The notes under the pieces are model-generated. The model had not been told where the DNA came from. It saw only the letters and a list, made by a program, of their open reading frames with translations, and did not search any database. From NCBI GenBank assembly GCA_021776475.1, contig JAJFFV010000005.1, positions 868,001 through 932,000 of the forward strand: 64,000 bases of DNA. Reading direction: 5' to 3'. Below are positions 35,753 to 44,976 of this stretch, piece after piece. This DNA is from Parvularculaceae bacterium. Its GTDB lineage: Bacteria; Pseudomonadota; Alphaproteobacteria; Caulobacterales; Parvularculaceae. Positions within the stretch are counted from its first letter, which is position 1. Each line of letters starts with the position of its first letter. A program made the translations under genes and the position numbers.

Positions 35753-36286
35753 ATGCCCATAGAGATAAGATCACAAAGGCTGGTGATGCGCCCGGTTGAG
35801 ATAGATGACACAGAGCCATTTATCGACGTCTGCGGAGAATATGATATCGTCAAAATGACGGCGAGCTGGTCTTGGCCGGTCACTAAAGAAGTTGCTCGCG
35901 AACGGTTTTGCAACGCACTAAAGTTTGATCCGTCCAAAAGACTCACGCTCGCCATTCTCCACGATGATGGGTTCATTGGCTTGGCTGGGCTCGGGATCAA
36001 AGATGATACAGATGTTCACAAGCTTGGCTATATGATTGGCCGCAGCTGGTGGGGTAGAGGACTAATGACGGAAGCTGTGAAAGCGCTGTGCCAACACGGG
36101 TTTTCAGCCATGAATGCAGATGTGATAGAAGCAGACCACTATTTTGATAATCCGGCATCCGGTCGGGTTCTTGAAAAAGCCGGGTTTGTCAAAATCAGAC
36201 CGGCAGACGATACATACAGTGCGGCAAGGCAGGAAAATGTGCCCGGCTGGCACTTCCGCCTGACATCAGAAGGACTGAGGATGTGA
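35753..36286 (+). CDS. GNAT-family N-acetyltransferase
   Basis: The 177-residue protein matches RimJ-type GNAT enzymes: [38 protein letters not shown] (acetyl-CoA loop RGxxTEA) and [15 protein letters not shown]. It sits between the rpmA terminator and obgE and overlaps obgE by 4 bases (GTGA), so the two are coupled. GNATs next to obgE are common in alphaproteobacteria. Substrate unknown. Confidence 0.92.
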   Translation: MPIEIRSQRLVMRPVEIDDTEPFIDVCGEYDIVKMTASWSWPVTKEVARERFCNALKFDPSKRLTLAILHDDGFIGLAGLGIKDDTDVHKLGYMIGRSWWGRGLMTEAVKALCQHGFSAMNADVIEADHYFDNPASGRVLEKAGFVKIRPADDTYSAARQENVPGWHFRLTSEGLRM

Positions 36287-37323
36287 AATTTCTCGACCGC
36301 GCAAGAATTCATATCAGAAGTGGCAATGGCGGCGCCGGTTGCCTGTCCTTCCGGCGTGAAAAATTTGTCGAATTCGGTGGTCCGGATGGCGGTGACGGTG
36401 GTCGCGGCGGGCACGTCTTTGCTGAAGCGGTCGATAATCTCAATACACTGATAGATTACAAATATCAGCAGCACTTCAAGGCAGGCACCGGTATTCATGG
36501 TATGGGACGCAACCGAACAGGTGCTGATGGCGAAGACATTGTCATCAAAGTACCGGTTGGAACCGAAATATATGAAGACGATGAGGAGACACTGGTTGCT
36601 GACTTGGCTGAGGTCGGCCAGCAGGTGTTACTTGCCAAGGGTGGTAATGGCGGTTTCGGAAATGTTCATTTTAAATCTTCCGTGACCCAAGCGCCGCGTC
36701 GTGCAAATCCAGGTCAGCCGGCGGAAGAGCGCACAGTCTGGCTGCGCCTGAAGCTTATTGCGGATATCGGCATCATCGGATTGCCGAACGCCGGTAAGTC
36801 GACGTTTCTTTCGGTTGTCTCTGCGGCAAAACCCAAAATCGCCGATTATCCGTTTACGACACTTCATCCCAATTTGGGTGTTGTGCGTGTTGAGCAGGGG
36901 GAAAGCTTTGTTCTTGCAGATATCCCCGGCCTAATTGAAGGGGCGCACGAAGGCCATGGCATCGGTGACCGGTTCCTCGGACACGTAGAGCGCTGCGCTG
37001 CATTGCTGCATTTGGTTGATGGCAATCAGGAGGATATTGGCAATTCGTATAAAGTGATCCGCCGGGAACTTGAGGCCTATAGCCCATTTCTGGCGGAGAA
37101 GAAGGAGGTCCTTGTTTTGAACAAGATAGACCTGCTTAGCGATCAGCGTATCGCCGACTGCGTCGAAGAACTTGAAGAAGTGTCCGGCGGCCCAGTGCTC
37201 GCGATTTCCGGGGTTGCCCAACAGGGTCTCAGAAAAGTGGTGGGGGAGTTGATGCTCCTGACCTCAAAGGGCAGAACGCAGGAAGATACCGAAACTGCGA
37301 ACCCTGATGATTGGCAGCCATGA
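36283..37323 (+). CDS. obgE: GTPase Obg (ObgE/CgtA)
   Basis: The 346-residue protein has the glycine-rich Obg domain ([29 protein letters not shown]) and a GTPase domain with G1 GLPNAGKST (about residue 166), G3 DIPGLIEG and G4 NKIDL. It acts in 50S assembly and the stress response. It starts at GTG 36283 inside the stop region of the GNAT gene. The C-terminal OCT extension is short. Confidence 0.96.
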   Translation: MKFLDRARIHIRSGNGGAGCLSFRREKFVEFGGPDGGDGGRGGHVFAEAVDNLNTLIDYKYQQHFKAGTGIHGMGRNRTGADGEDIVIKVPVGTEIYEDDEETLVADLAEVGQQVLLAKGGNGGFGNVHFKSSVTQAPRRANPGQPAEERTVWLRLKLIADIGIIGLPNAGKSTFLSVVSAAKPKIADYPFTTLHPNLGVVRVEQGESFVLADIPGLIEGAHEGHGIGDRFLGHVERCAALLHLVDGNQEDIGNSYKVIRRELEAYSPFLAEKKEVLVLNKIDLLSDQRIADCVEELEEVSGGPVLAISGVAQQGLRKVVGELMLLTSKGRTQEDTETANPDDWQP

Positions 37324-37337
37324 TTAGCCGCGTATGG

Positions 37338-38315
37338 TTAGACCGTCTCGGGTGAGAATTGACCGTATTTGCGAAATCTGACCAAATATGTTGGCAGGAT
37401 CGCTTCAATTGTTTTTGGTGCAATCCCAAGATCTTCGATGACACCAATATTTTCCTCGCCGGAAATACCCGCGACATTATCCTGTTTCAACAGCTTGACC
37501 TGATCAGCCGTGATCGGCGCCTTCACAAAAGGAAGGAAGCTGATGAAATCGCCGAGCGTGCCCATCATGTTCGCCACAAAGAATGGTATCGGGGCGAGCA
37601 TGCGCTTGCGGCCGATTACCCGCAACGTCATCTGCAAAAGCTCTTTGAACGTATAAATACCAGGCCCGCCAAGCTCGTAAGTGCGCCCATTATGTTTATC
37701 ATCGCCGAGCGCGACGCAAACTGCATCCGCCACATCATCGACATAAATCGGCTGAAATCTAGTCTTGCCGCCACCAATCAACGGCAGGACTGGCGCGAAC
37801 CGCGCCATATTGGCGAATTTGTTGAAAAAACTGTCTTTTGGCCCGAATACGATAGACGGCCGCAGGATCGTGCTTGACGGGATCAACTCACGAAACGCCG
37901 CTTCTCCCTCCGCCTTGGTTCGGGCATAGTCGCTGACACTGTCCGGATCTGCGCCAATTGAAGATACATGCACAACATTCGTGATGCCCTCTTTCATGGC
38001 CATCTCGGCAATATTGAGTGCACCGCGGGCCTGCACCGCGTCAAACTTCTGCTGGCCTTCATTGGCCAGAATTCCAACCAAATTAACAACCGCGTCTGCT
38101 CCTTTGAGAGCTTCAGCAATCGAGGCGCGATAGCGGATGTTCACCTGCGACAGTTGGACCTGCCCCACCGCCCCCATCGGTCTCAGGAATTGTGCCAAAT
38201 GTGGTCGCCGGACTGCGGCCCGCACACGCCATCCTCGCGCTGCCAGCTCCCGCACGACGTTGCGTCCGATAAAACCAGAACCCCCGAAAACAACCGCAAG
38301 TTTGCCCGCCAACAT
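37338..38315 (-). CDS. NDUFA9-like NAD(P)-binding protein (atypical SDR)
   Basis: The 325-residue protein has the N-terminal motif VVFGGSGFIGRNVVRELAARG (GGxGFxG), NLVGILANEGQQKF and YARTKAEGE, where the YxxxK of the catalytic motif remains. This is the complex I NDUFA9-like family common in alphaproteobacteria, thought to assist respiratory complex I or ubiquinone-related steps. It is the last chromosomal gene before the island and converges on obgE. Confidence 0.88.
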   Translation of the reverse strand: MLAGKLAVVFGGSGFIGRNVVRELAARGWRVRAAVRRPHLAQFLRPMGAVGQVQLSQVNIRYRASIAEALKGADAVVNLVGILANEGQQKFDAVQARGALNIAEMAMKEGITNVVHVSSIGADPDSVSDYARTKAEGEAAFRELIPSSTILRPSIVFGPKDSFFNKFANMARFAPVLPLIGGGKTRFQPIYVDDVADAVCVALGDDKHNGRTYELGGPGIYTFKELLQMTLRVIGRKRMLAPIPFFVANMMGTLGDFISFLPFVKAPITADQVKLLKQDNVAGISGEENIGVIEDLGIAPKTIEAILPTYLVRFRKYGQFSPETV

Positions 38316-38555
38316 CTGTCTCCTTCAAAGCTGGACACCGACTAGCCGAATTAGCGCGCGCTTTCAATCCATCTCCGGCACAGACTTTGCTTGGGAGAAT
38401 GAAAAGGCGGAGCGGGCCGGGACCTGTTCTACTTGCACAAACTCCATCCCGGTCTTCAGAACCCTATCAGAGCGGCTCCTTCCCATACGGGTGAAGGGCC
38501 GCTTTCTCGTTTGACAACCTAATTCATGCTGCCTAGAAACGGCGCTCCTAAACCT

Positions 38556-38642
38556 GCCCAGGTGGCGGAATTGGTAGACGCGCCAGCTTCAGGTGCTGGT
38601 GTCCTTATGGACGTGGAAGTTCGAGTCTTCTCCTGGGCACCA
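38556..38642 (+). tRNA. tRNA-Leu (anticodon CAG), island integration site
   Basis: The acceptor GCCCAGG/CCTGGGC, D arm, anticodon stem CCAGC/GCTGG around TTCAGGT (anticodon CAG), a long variable arm TGTCCTTATGGACG, and T arm with TTCGAGT are all present. CCA is encoded. The island integrase lies 193 bp downstream, as expected for integration into the tRNA 3' end, and the intact tRNA is kept. Confidence 0.97.
38629..38642 (+). other. attL core candidate (3' end of tRNA-Leu)
   Basis: TCTCCTGGGCACCA is the 3' end of the tRNA. A nearly identical TCTCCTGGCACCA (one G missing) is found at 61428-61440 at the right edge of the island. Tyrosine integrases commonly recombine within this part of a tRNA. 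Confidence 0.5.
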
Positions 38643-38745
38643 ATTGATAATCCAATACATCCTGTGATGTCCGATTAAACTAATAAAAACAGTGACTTGA
38701 TCTGGAATCAGCCTATCGAATGACCGAGATAGTCCGAAATTGTCC

Positions 38746-38826
38746 GTTGGTATCCAGGCAATTTGTTGGTATATCTGGTGGTAACAAGACCTTTGCAGTC
38801 AAAATGTCACATACCGATACCAACAA
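38746..38826. repeat. Integrase arm-type repeats, left end
   Basis: GTTGGTAT at 38746-38753, TTGTTGGTAT at 38763-38772 and the inverted ATACCAACAA at 38817-38826 share one core. The same core occurs in two tandem 12-mers at 61341-61364 near the right end. This two-ended distribution is what arm-binding sites of a tyrosine integrase look like. Confidence 0.6.
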
Positions 38827-38835
38827 TATTCCAAC

Positions 38836-40026
38836 ATGCCTCTGACAGACATTCAAGTCCGAAACTTCAAGCCCGCTGAAACGCCGTTTCGGAAAAGCGA
38901 TGGAGGCGGACTATTCGTAGAAGTTAGGCCTAATGGTTCTAAACTCTGGCGCCTGGCCTACCGCTTTCACGGAAAGCAGAAGCTGATGTCATTTGGATCC
39001 TATCCGGAAACCACCCTGGCAAATGCCAGGGAGAAACGGCTGGCGGCAAAGTCGCTCTTATCGAACGGCAAAGACCCAATGGAACAGGCCAAAGCTGAGC
39101 AGGAACGACGACGTGCGCTCAGTGAAGATACTTTCGGCAGGATCGCAGACGAGCTCATGGAAAAGGGACGGAAAGACGGTCTGGCGCGCAGGACGCTGGA
39201 AAAGAAATCTTGGATTTTGGAAATGGCGAAATCGGACCTGGCCGAGCTTCCGATAAAACAGATCACCGCTCAGGAAGTGTTGGCAGTCCTGCGTAAGACG
39301 GAGTCGAAAGGAAAATACGAGACGGCCAGGCGCATGCGGTCCGTAATTGGACAGGTGTTCCGGTATGCGATAGCGACGGCCCGCGCCGACAACGATCCCA
39401 CATTCGCTTTGCGAGATGCGCTGACTAAATCAAGAACTGTCCATATGGCGGCCCTCACCGATTGGGAGGAATTTACAGGTCTCGTTCGGGCGATCTGGTC
39501 GTTCGACGGTGGCGCTCCACAGACCCGTGCGGCCCTCAAATTGATGACCTTGCTCTATCCGCGTCCCGGCGAGCTGAGGGGTGCGCACTGGTCGGAGTTC
39601 GACCTCACCGCCGCAAGCTGGGAGATTCCTGCGGAAAGAACGAAGATGCGTCGAAAACATGTCAAACCGCTTTCCGTGCCGGCGCGCTCAATCCTTCAAG
39701 AATTGAAGAACTTGTCCATCAGTGACGAATTTGTGGTCCCCTCCTCATGGGTGAAGGACAAGCCCATCAGTGAGAACACGATGAACACGGCGTTGCGGCG
39801 GATGGGCTTCACCAAGGAAGAATGTACCTCGCACGGATTTCGGGCGAGTGCTTCAAGCCTATTGAACGAGAGCGGCAAGTGGAGTGAAGGCGCCATCGAA
39901 ACCGAATTGGCGCATGTGGGCAGTGATGAAGTGCGCAGGGCCTACAATCGTACGCGTTACTGGGAAGAGCGCGTTTCTATGGCACAGTGGTGGGCTGAAA
40001 AGATCATGACAGTAACGACGCGATAA
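38836..40026 (+). CDS. Tyrosine-type site-specific integrase (P4-like, DUF4102 arm domain)
   Basis: The 396-residue protein has the N-terminal arm-binding domain (MPLTDIQVRNFKPAE, KLWRLAYRFHGKQKLMSFG, then LANAREKR) and a catalytic domain with RPGELRGA, HGFRASASSLLNE (HxxR), LAHVGSDEVRRAYNR containing the nucleophilic Tyr. All catalytic residues appear intact. It starts close to the arm repeats, which overlap its promoter region, and lies next to tRNA-Leu, its probable target. Confidence 0.95.
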   Translation: MPLTDIQVRNFKPAETPFRKSDGGGLFVEVRPNGSKLWRLAYRFHGKQKLMSFGSYPETTLANAREKRLAAKSLLSNGKDPMEQAKAEQERRRALSEDTFGRIADELMEKGRKDGLARRTLEKKSWILEMAKSDLAELPIKQITAQEVLAVLRKTESKGKYETARRMRSVIGQVFRYAIATARADNDPTFALRDALTKSRTVHMAALTDWEEFTGLVRAIWSFDGGAPQTRAALKLMTLLYPRPGELRGAHWSEFDLTAASWEIPAERTKMRRKHVKPLSVPARSILQELKNLSISDEFVVPSSWVKDKPISENTMNTALRRMGFTKEECTSHGFRASASSLLNESGKWSEGAIETELAHVGSDEVRRAYNRTRYWEERVSMAQWWAEKIMTVTTR

Positions 40027-40074
40027 CCAACGGGACGATGAGGGCATAAATCTCATTGCTAAATTGAGGCTATG

Positions 40075-40674
40075 ATGGACACGGATAATTTCGACATTTG
40101 GCGACTGTGCGATGAGCTAACGGTCTCACAGGCCGCTCTGCTATTTATCGGTCTTAACCCGTCAGAGAACCTCCATGTTGAGGATCAAGCCGATGTTAAT
40201 CGCCCTGAAGGCTACCATGCGGCAACAACAGCTATCCTCGATGGGTTGAAATCAGACAGAATTAAAGGAACAATCGAACGAACCCCTAAGGAAGTAGGTG
40301 TCGAATCACGCGCGTTTTTACCTGACCGTTCGGTTGTGTCAGTGGACAGTTTGAAAAAGTGGTTGCAATCAAAGGGAGTCGTCGCGCATCCGTTCTATTT
40401 GCCCAAAGCAAGCCATGATGAGTTTCTGGATCCATCTCATCCTCGGTATTCTCCGAAGTTGGCTGCGGCGACCGCTGCTTGGAAATTACTTGAAGACGAA
40501 AAATTGCTCAATGGAACGACGCCGAAAAAGGCCGCCATCAAGTGGTTGCGGCAACATGCCAATCACTATGGGCTATGTGATGATGAAGGACTGCCTTCGG
40601 AGTCGGTCATTGAAGAAATTGCCAAGATTGTTAACTGGCAGACCAAGGGTGGAGCTCCGAAGACGCCATCATGA
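40075..40674 (+). CDS. Island protein of unknown function
   Basis: The 199-residue protein begins DNFDIWRLCDELTVSQAALLFIGLNPSE and ends in a hydrophilic tail. Proteins with this opening are common beside integrases on proteobacterial islands, but I know of no assigned function. The C-terminal half looks like a mixed helical domain with PKKAAIKWLRQHA and EEIAKIVNW. ATG 40075 or 40072 are both possible. It is followed by about 250 bp with inverted repeats before the AlpA-like gene. Confidence 0.7.
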   Translation: MDTDNFDIWRLCDELTVSQAALLFIGLNPSENLHVEDQADVNRPEGYHAATTAILDGLKSDRIKGTIERTPKEVGVESRAFLPDRSVVSVDSLKKWLQSKGVVAHPFYLPKASHDEFLDPSHPRYSPKLAAATAAWKLLEDEKLLNGTTPKKAAIKWLRQHANHYGLCDDEGLPSESVIEEIAKIVNWQTKGGAPKTPS

Positions 40675-40852
40675 CGTTCAAGTTCTATTGAGCTCGTCCG
40701 GTGTGTTCACTCTTCTTCGCTCTTGGTTCAGAAATTCAGGTAACCCTGCACCAGTATAAGTCTTTGTAACTTAAGGACGATTTCTGAGTGAGTCTGGTTC
40801 GTCTCCCGTAGGTTCTGACCGAACGTACAGTAACCCGCACGATTTCGTGGTC

Positions 40853-40925
40853 AGGTTTTCACAAACCTGAGACCTATTAAACCGTGAAGACTTGATCAAC
40901 TCATATGTGACGTAAACGTATGAGG
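40853..40925. promoter_or_regulatory. Two inverted repeats upstream of the AlpA-like gene
   Basis: CAGGTTT (40853-40859) mirrors AAACCTG (40864-40870), and the match extends outward through GGTC/GACC. CTCATA (40901-40906) mirrors TATGAG (40920-40925). They lie 8-80 bp before the AlpA-like start codon, a typical place for operators controlling island excision and replication genes. The rest of 40675-40930 shows no gene. Confidence 0.45.
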
Positions 40926-40932
40926 TCGCATC

Positions 40933-41193
40933 GTGTCACACAACATTCAGTTTCCATCGACGGGTCTTGTTCGGATCAGGCAGATCCTGGCACCGGAAGG
41001 CCCAATCCCTGTTTCCAAATCCACTTGGTGGGCGGGTATTAGAGACGGGCGATTCCCGAAGCCGATGAAGCTTGGTGCGCGCATAAGCGTTTGGCGAGCG
41101 GAAGACATCCTGGCGCTGACACAGTCCGAAGAAACTAAGGTCACCGGTGCCATTCAGAATCCACCAGAATGCAATTCTCAGGGAGCCGAATAA
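40933..41193 (+). CDS. AlpA-family regulator/excisionase-like protein
   Basis: The 86-residue protein has the AlpA winged-HTH pattern: LVRIRQILAPEGPIPVSKSTWW, GRFPKPMKLGARISVWRAEDIL. The start is GTG 40933. AlpA of P4-like islands activates the integrase and directs excision, a likely role here. The next gene starts within its stop codon (TAATG), so it is translationally coupled to the primase gene. Confidence 0.88.
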   Translation: MSHNIQFPSTGLVRIRQILAPEGPIPVSKSTWWAGIRDGRFPKPMKLGARISVWRAEDILALTQSEETKVTGAIQNPPECNSQGAE

Positions 41194-42179
41194 TGGCCTC
41201 CATGACCAATCATAATATGCGGGAATTGTTAAACCGGCATTTAGAGCAATTTGCAGATGAGGCATTTGCCGGGCAGAAGAAGTACCGCTTTGGACGAAAT
41301 CTCCGATATGGCAATTCCTCCTCACCGGGTATCGCTGTCAACACTACCGACGGCACATGGTTTGATCACTATACGAATGAGGGCGGTGACTGCCTTAAAC
41401 TCATCACTACACGGCTGTCGAACGGAAATTTCGCAGATGCAGTGCGTGTGGCGAAGCAGTTCCTCAATCATGTTGGACATATCACCCAGGAACCAGCCGT
41501 TGCCCGCAAACAACCCCCCAAAATGTCCACTCTATCAAGCGTTGCGAAAAATCAGTATGCCCTGGCACTTTGGGGAAAATCACTCCCGCTAGCGACATCA
41601 CCAGGGTCGTACCGATGCCTGCCTGAAGCGATCGACGTCGAGATCACCGACATTTTTTCACTGAACGATCTCAGGTTCAACCTGCACAGTCCACGCGGAC
41701 GTTTACCTCCAGCACCAGCATTGATCGCGTTGATGCGTGATCCTAGGACCGGTGATCCCACCGGTATCCATCGAACGTTTCTGCACAACTATGGCACCCG
41801 ACGTCTCAACCAGTATGATGATTGTGGCCCTGCGAGGATGCTGCTGGGCCAAAAGGGTGTGATCTGCCTGTCCGGATTTGCATCAGTCACGACTGGACTC
41901 CACCTTGCCGAAGGCATTGAAGCCGCGATTGCCGGTATGGTCGCCGGTTACCTGCCCATGTGGGCCTGTGTGGACGCCGGCAGCATGAAATCGTTTCCTG
42001 CGCTTCCCGGTATCGAGTGCATCACAATATTTGCTGATCACGATGACAACAAGATCGGCCAAAAGGCAGCACACACATGTGCCCAGCGGCAATGCTCATT
42101 TGGCAAGGAAGCAATTATAAAAATTCCAAACAACGCTGGTGAAGATCTCGACGATATTGTGAGGCGGATCAATGGTTGA
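41193..42179 (+). CDS. Toprim-domain primase-like replication protein
   Basis: The 328-residue protein has an N-terminal zinc-free region with GTWFDHYTNEGGDCLKLI, similar to the N-terminal part of P4-like primases, and a C-terminal Toprim domain: LHLAEGIEAA (the Glu motif), then GIECITIFADHDDN (the DxD motif). ATG 41193 overlaps the AlpA-like stop; an in-frame start at 41169 is rejected. It overlaps the next gene by 8 bp. It probably primes island replication after excision. Confidence 0.85.
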   Translation: MASMTNHNMRELLNRHLEQFADEAFAGQKKYRFGRNLRYGNSSSPGIAVNTTDGTWFDHYTNEGGDCLKLITTRLSNGNFADAVRVAKQFLNHVGHITQEPAVARKQPPKMSTLSSVAKNQYALALWGKSLPLATSPGSYRCLPEAIDVEITDIFSLNDLRFNLHSPRGRLPPAPALIALMRDPRTGDPTGIHRTFLHNYGTRRLNQYDDCGPARMLLGQKGVICLSGFASVTTGLHLAEGIEAAIAGMVAGYLPMWACVDAGSMKSFPALPGIECITIFADHDDNKIGQKAAHTCAQRQCSFGKEAIIKIPNNAGEDLDDIVRRING

Positions 42180-43410
42180 CTTGTCTGATTCAGAATCGCT
42201 TCGGGCGCAAGTGGAAGCCAACATCGTCACCGAAACAATCCAACCGAATAAAGCCAAGACAAATTCTCCCTCGCCGATAGAAATTGTGCATATGAGGGAC
42301 TTGCGGGTGAACACTGATGACAGCAATTTTGTCATCCCCGGTCACTTACGGCGCGGTCAGTTGGGATTTGTGACGGGTGGCTATGCCAGCGGTAAGACCG
42401 CACTGACGCTTCATTTATGCTATCAGGTGGCGACCGGTGGCAAGCTATTTGGCCTGACCGTCAAGCCGTGCCCAGTCCTTTACGTTCCTCTGGAAGACAA
42501 GCAGGGAGTCGAGGACCGTCTCTGTTATATAAGGGAAATGTCTGGCGCCGCCGACATCTATGTTTGTCACCCGGCAAATGTTGATGGCAACTATGATCCA
42601 AGCCTCATCATGAAATCCAACTGGATGGACGCATTCTGCAAGCAAGCAACCAACAAGAGAGTCGGTCTTATCGTTTTTGATACACGTGATGATATCGTTA
42701 TTGCAGCCGGTGCGGATACCAACAAAACTGAGGAAATGGGCCGTATCATCAAACGCCTTGAAGAAATTGGCCGAACAGCCAATTGCGCTGTCATGGTGCT
42801 CACACACCCATCTAAAGGGGCAAAATCAAACGGCGAAGAAGGCGCGATCTCGGGCAGCGAAAATCAAGGTAATGCCGCCTATCTGCTCCTGCACATTGAG
42901 CGTGACTCGAAGAATGACACTTGGATATTAAAGGTCCACAAGAACAAGAATGGCCGGGATGGTGCAAAATACAATTTCCGTGTGGAAGTGGGTGAAGTGG
43001 GCAAAACCGATATCAATGGCTGGCCAATCACCGCACCATTTGTTTCTGAGATGCGGGTGCTATCTCCAGCAAAGACACACAATTTGAAATTGACAGATAC
43101 TCAGCGGGCTTGGTGGGACGTTATCCTGGATGCAATCAAGAAGCGAGGCTCACACGGCAAAGTTCTCGGTGAAAACTCACCATCAGCAAGTTGCAAAAAG
43201 ATGGCACGCAAGGCCTTCAATGAGGTAGTGATTGATGCTGGCTTGTTGGGAGAACGTGCCAGCTTCTACTCGGAAAATGGCACGCTCACTGGCACCCGCC
43301 GGCCCATGAATCCCTCCGAGCGCAGGGCCATACAAAACAAGCTAATTAGCTTGAAGGGAAAGGGTTTGCTGAACTTCAACAGTGATGAGGTTTGGCTGGT
43401 CCGTGAGTAA
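42172..43410 (+). CDS. RecA-like AAA ATPase (RepA/AAA_25 replicative helicase type)
   Basis: The 412-residue protein has a RecA-fold ATPase with GGYASGKTALTLHL as Walker A, VLYVPLEDKQGVEDRL, a Walker B-like VGLIVFDTRDDI and the VLTHPSKG sensor segment. The C-terminal third is a helical region with TDTQRAWWDVILDAI. This matches plasmid RepA-type hexameric helicases found with Toprim primases on P4-like elements. It is coupled to the primase gene and probably acts with it. Confidence 0.87.
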   Translation: MVDLSDSESLRAQVEANIVTETIQPNKAKTNSPSPIEIVHMRDLRVNTDDSNFVIPGHLRRGQLGFVTGGYASGKTALTLHLCYQVATGGKLFGLTVKPCPVLYVPLEDKQGVEDRLCYIREMSGAADIYVCHPANVDGNYDPSLIMKSNWMDAFCKQATNKRVGLIVFDTRDDIVIAAGADTNKTEEMGRIIKRLEEIGRTANCAVMVLTHPSKGAKSNGEEGAISGSENQGNAAYLLLHIERDSKNDTWILKVHKNKNGRDGAKYNFRVEVGEVGKTDINGWPITAPFVSEMRVLSPAKTHNLKLTDTQRAWWDVILDAIKKRGSHGKVLGENSPSASCKKMARKAFNEVVIDAGLLGERASFYSENGTLTGTRRPMNPSERRAIQNKLISLKGKGLLNFNSDEVWLVRE

Positions 43411-43411
43411 A

Positions 43412-43508
43412 GCACGTGCCGTGCGTGCCAACCGAAGTGCCATGATTTCTAATGACCACGTGTCTGGCACGCACTTACGTGCCAACGTGCCATTCCCCTA
43501 TAAGGGGT
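43412..43508. repeat. Cluster of GTGCCA/TGGCAC motifs with a perfect dyad
   Basis: The non-coding stretch after the helicase gene holds several CGTGCCA-like hexamer-to-heptamer motifs in both orientations. The clearest is TGGCACG (43465-43471), a 6-bp spacer and CGTGCCA (43478-43484), and another copy (TGGCACG) follows near 43516. A CCCCT/AGGGG hairpin lies at 43496-43508. Clustered short repeats just downstream of primase and helicase genes could be a replication origin (iteron-like) or a termination/segregation site. Confidence 0.4.
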
Positions 43509-43554
43509 GGAACTCTGGCACGTAAATTTAATCCTTGAACTAACTTTCGGCGTT

Positions 43555-44056
43555 TTTAGCGGTAATGTCGAGGTCGATGGCGCATATTTTGGCGGCTATG
43601 TGAAGCCTGCCAACCTGCGCACAGACCGGAAAGACCGTCGCAAGAAAATCAACAAGTCAGGCCATCTTTAGATGGTTATCGTCGCCCGTGAAACCGCAGG
43701 CCGGACCCTGATACACGTTGCCAAGACCGAAGCTGCCGGTGTTGCGGTTGCTCGTCCGAACATTGGAGCCGGTTCACGGTTCATGCTGATGAAGATTTCA
43801 CTGTAAAGCTGGCGGTGCGCTTCTCTATAACGCGGATCAACCACAAAAAGACATACTCAACAGATGGCGCGTGCACCAACCAGGCCGAGAGTTTCACCAC
43901 CGGATCGCTGGCGACTACCTTTCAGCCTATTCAACTGAAATGGCTTGGCGTGAGGACGCTCGCCGCGATAGCAACGGAAACTAGTTTGCTATGCTGGTTT
44001 CAGCCGCTGCTATAGCACCAAAGTCAGACCAATGGCGCGGGTACTGGCAGCGCTAA
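43555..44056 (+). pseudogene. Decayed IS1595-family transposase (ISXO2-like)
   Basis: The translation shows GNVEVDGAYFGGYVKPAN, the DDE-family catalytic signature of ISXO2/IS1595 transposases, then a stop (SGHL*), a restart with VARETAGRTLIHVA, a deletion, and RINHKKTYSTDGACTNQAESF in another frame. HHRIAGDYLSAYSTEMAWRED follows in yet another frame. Several frameshifts, stops and an internal deletion of the catalytic core make it inactive. The 3' end abuts the convergent gene at 44053. No terminal repeats could be identified. Confidence 0.88.
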
Positions 44057-44976
44057 TCTTCGTCGGCGTCAGAAAGCCAATCTTTGCTAATCTCAAGCTT
44101 TTTAATCAGGGTGTCGATTTCTCTGACACCAATTTCGCCGGATACGATAACCTTATAGGCCGCTCCTGCTTTTGAAAGCTGACCCGCGTCGAGTAGGCGT
44201 TCGTCCGCGCCGACCGAAATTTCCGATCTAGGATTTTCCTCTGGCAGAGGAGGTGGCGGAGTATTGCTCCCTGACTGAAATCGTTTTTCGATTGATACTT
44301 GTTCCATAGGAATCCACGTCTCGCTTCCATCAACGCAGACCCAACAATCATCGTCACTAATTGCTCGGACACGTCGAGGATGTTCAAATTGCAAGGTCCC
44401 ATTGCTTTCCCACTGGATGTGGTCCCCAATTGATGCCTTGACCTCACCAAATCCGTTACTTGATGATGGCGATGTCGATTCTTCGTCTTTTTCTTCGTCC
44501 CGTAAACCGCTTTCGGTTTCGTCTTTTTGCTTCGTCATTGCTACTGTAGGGGCGAAGGCGCGCATAATAGGGTCAATCGCTCTGTCGTTAAACTCACGGC
44601 GCAGCAGGTAAGTTTTTAATGCCTCTTCTGAGGGTACGTACTTCCCGAAGTGATTCCAAATCTCTGAGAAAAGGGGTGGATTCAGAGCGGCCCGGTTAAC
44701 CGCCTCTTGTTTTTGGGATTCATCTTCTGGGACAATAATATCTACGGCCAGTTTCGATACCTTCATCTCACCCTTACCAACACGTTCAAGCAGCCCATAC
44801 TGCACAAGAGTAGCAATTGCTCCATCAGACGTTCCGCTAATACCGCTATAGCCCAAATGCTTTGCAATAACTTCACGCGGCAGCGGTGATGTTCTGTCGG
44901 CATCATAGACTTTTCTGACGTTTTCAATGGCAGTATTTAACTGGTAGTTAGGGTATTTTGGACTTTTGCGTGCCAT
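44053..44976 (-). CDS. Unknown island protein with N-terminal winged-helix-like domain
   Basis: The 307-residue protein opens MARKSPKYPNYQLNTAIENV, followed by LPREVIAKHLGYSGISGTSDGAIATLVQYGLLERV, a winged-helix-like pattern. A middle charged region is Ser-rich, and the C-terminal segment contains IGDHIQWESNGTL and the acidic ending. I have seen this N-terminal layout in unnamed proteins of mobile elements; its function is not known. ATG 44976 has GGAGCGAACACAGC upstream; an extension to 45039 is unlikely. Confidence 0.7.
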   Translation of the reverse strand: MARKSPKYPNYQLNTAIENVRKVYDADRTSPLPREVIAKHLGYSGISGTSDGAIATLVQYGLLERVGKGEMKVSKLAVDIIVPEDESQKQEAVNRAALNPPLFSEIWNHFGKYVPSEEALKTYLLRREFNDRAIDPIMRAFAPTVAMTKQKDETESGLRDEEKDEESTSPSSSNGFGEVKASIGDHIQWESNGTLQFEHPRRVRAISDDDCWVCVDGSETWIPMEQVSIEKRFQSGSNTPPPPLPEENPRSEISVGADERLLDAGQLSKAGAAYKVIVSGEIGVREIDTLIKKLEISKDWLSDADED

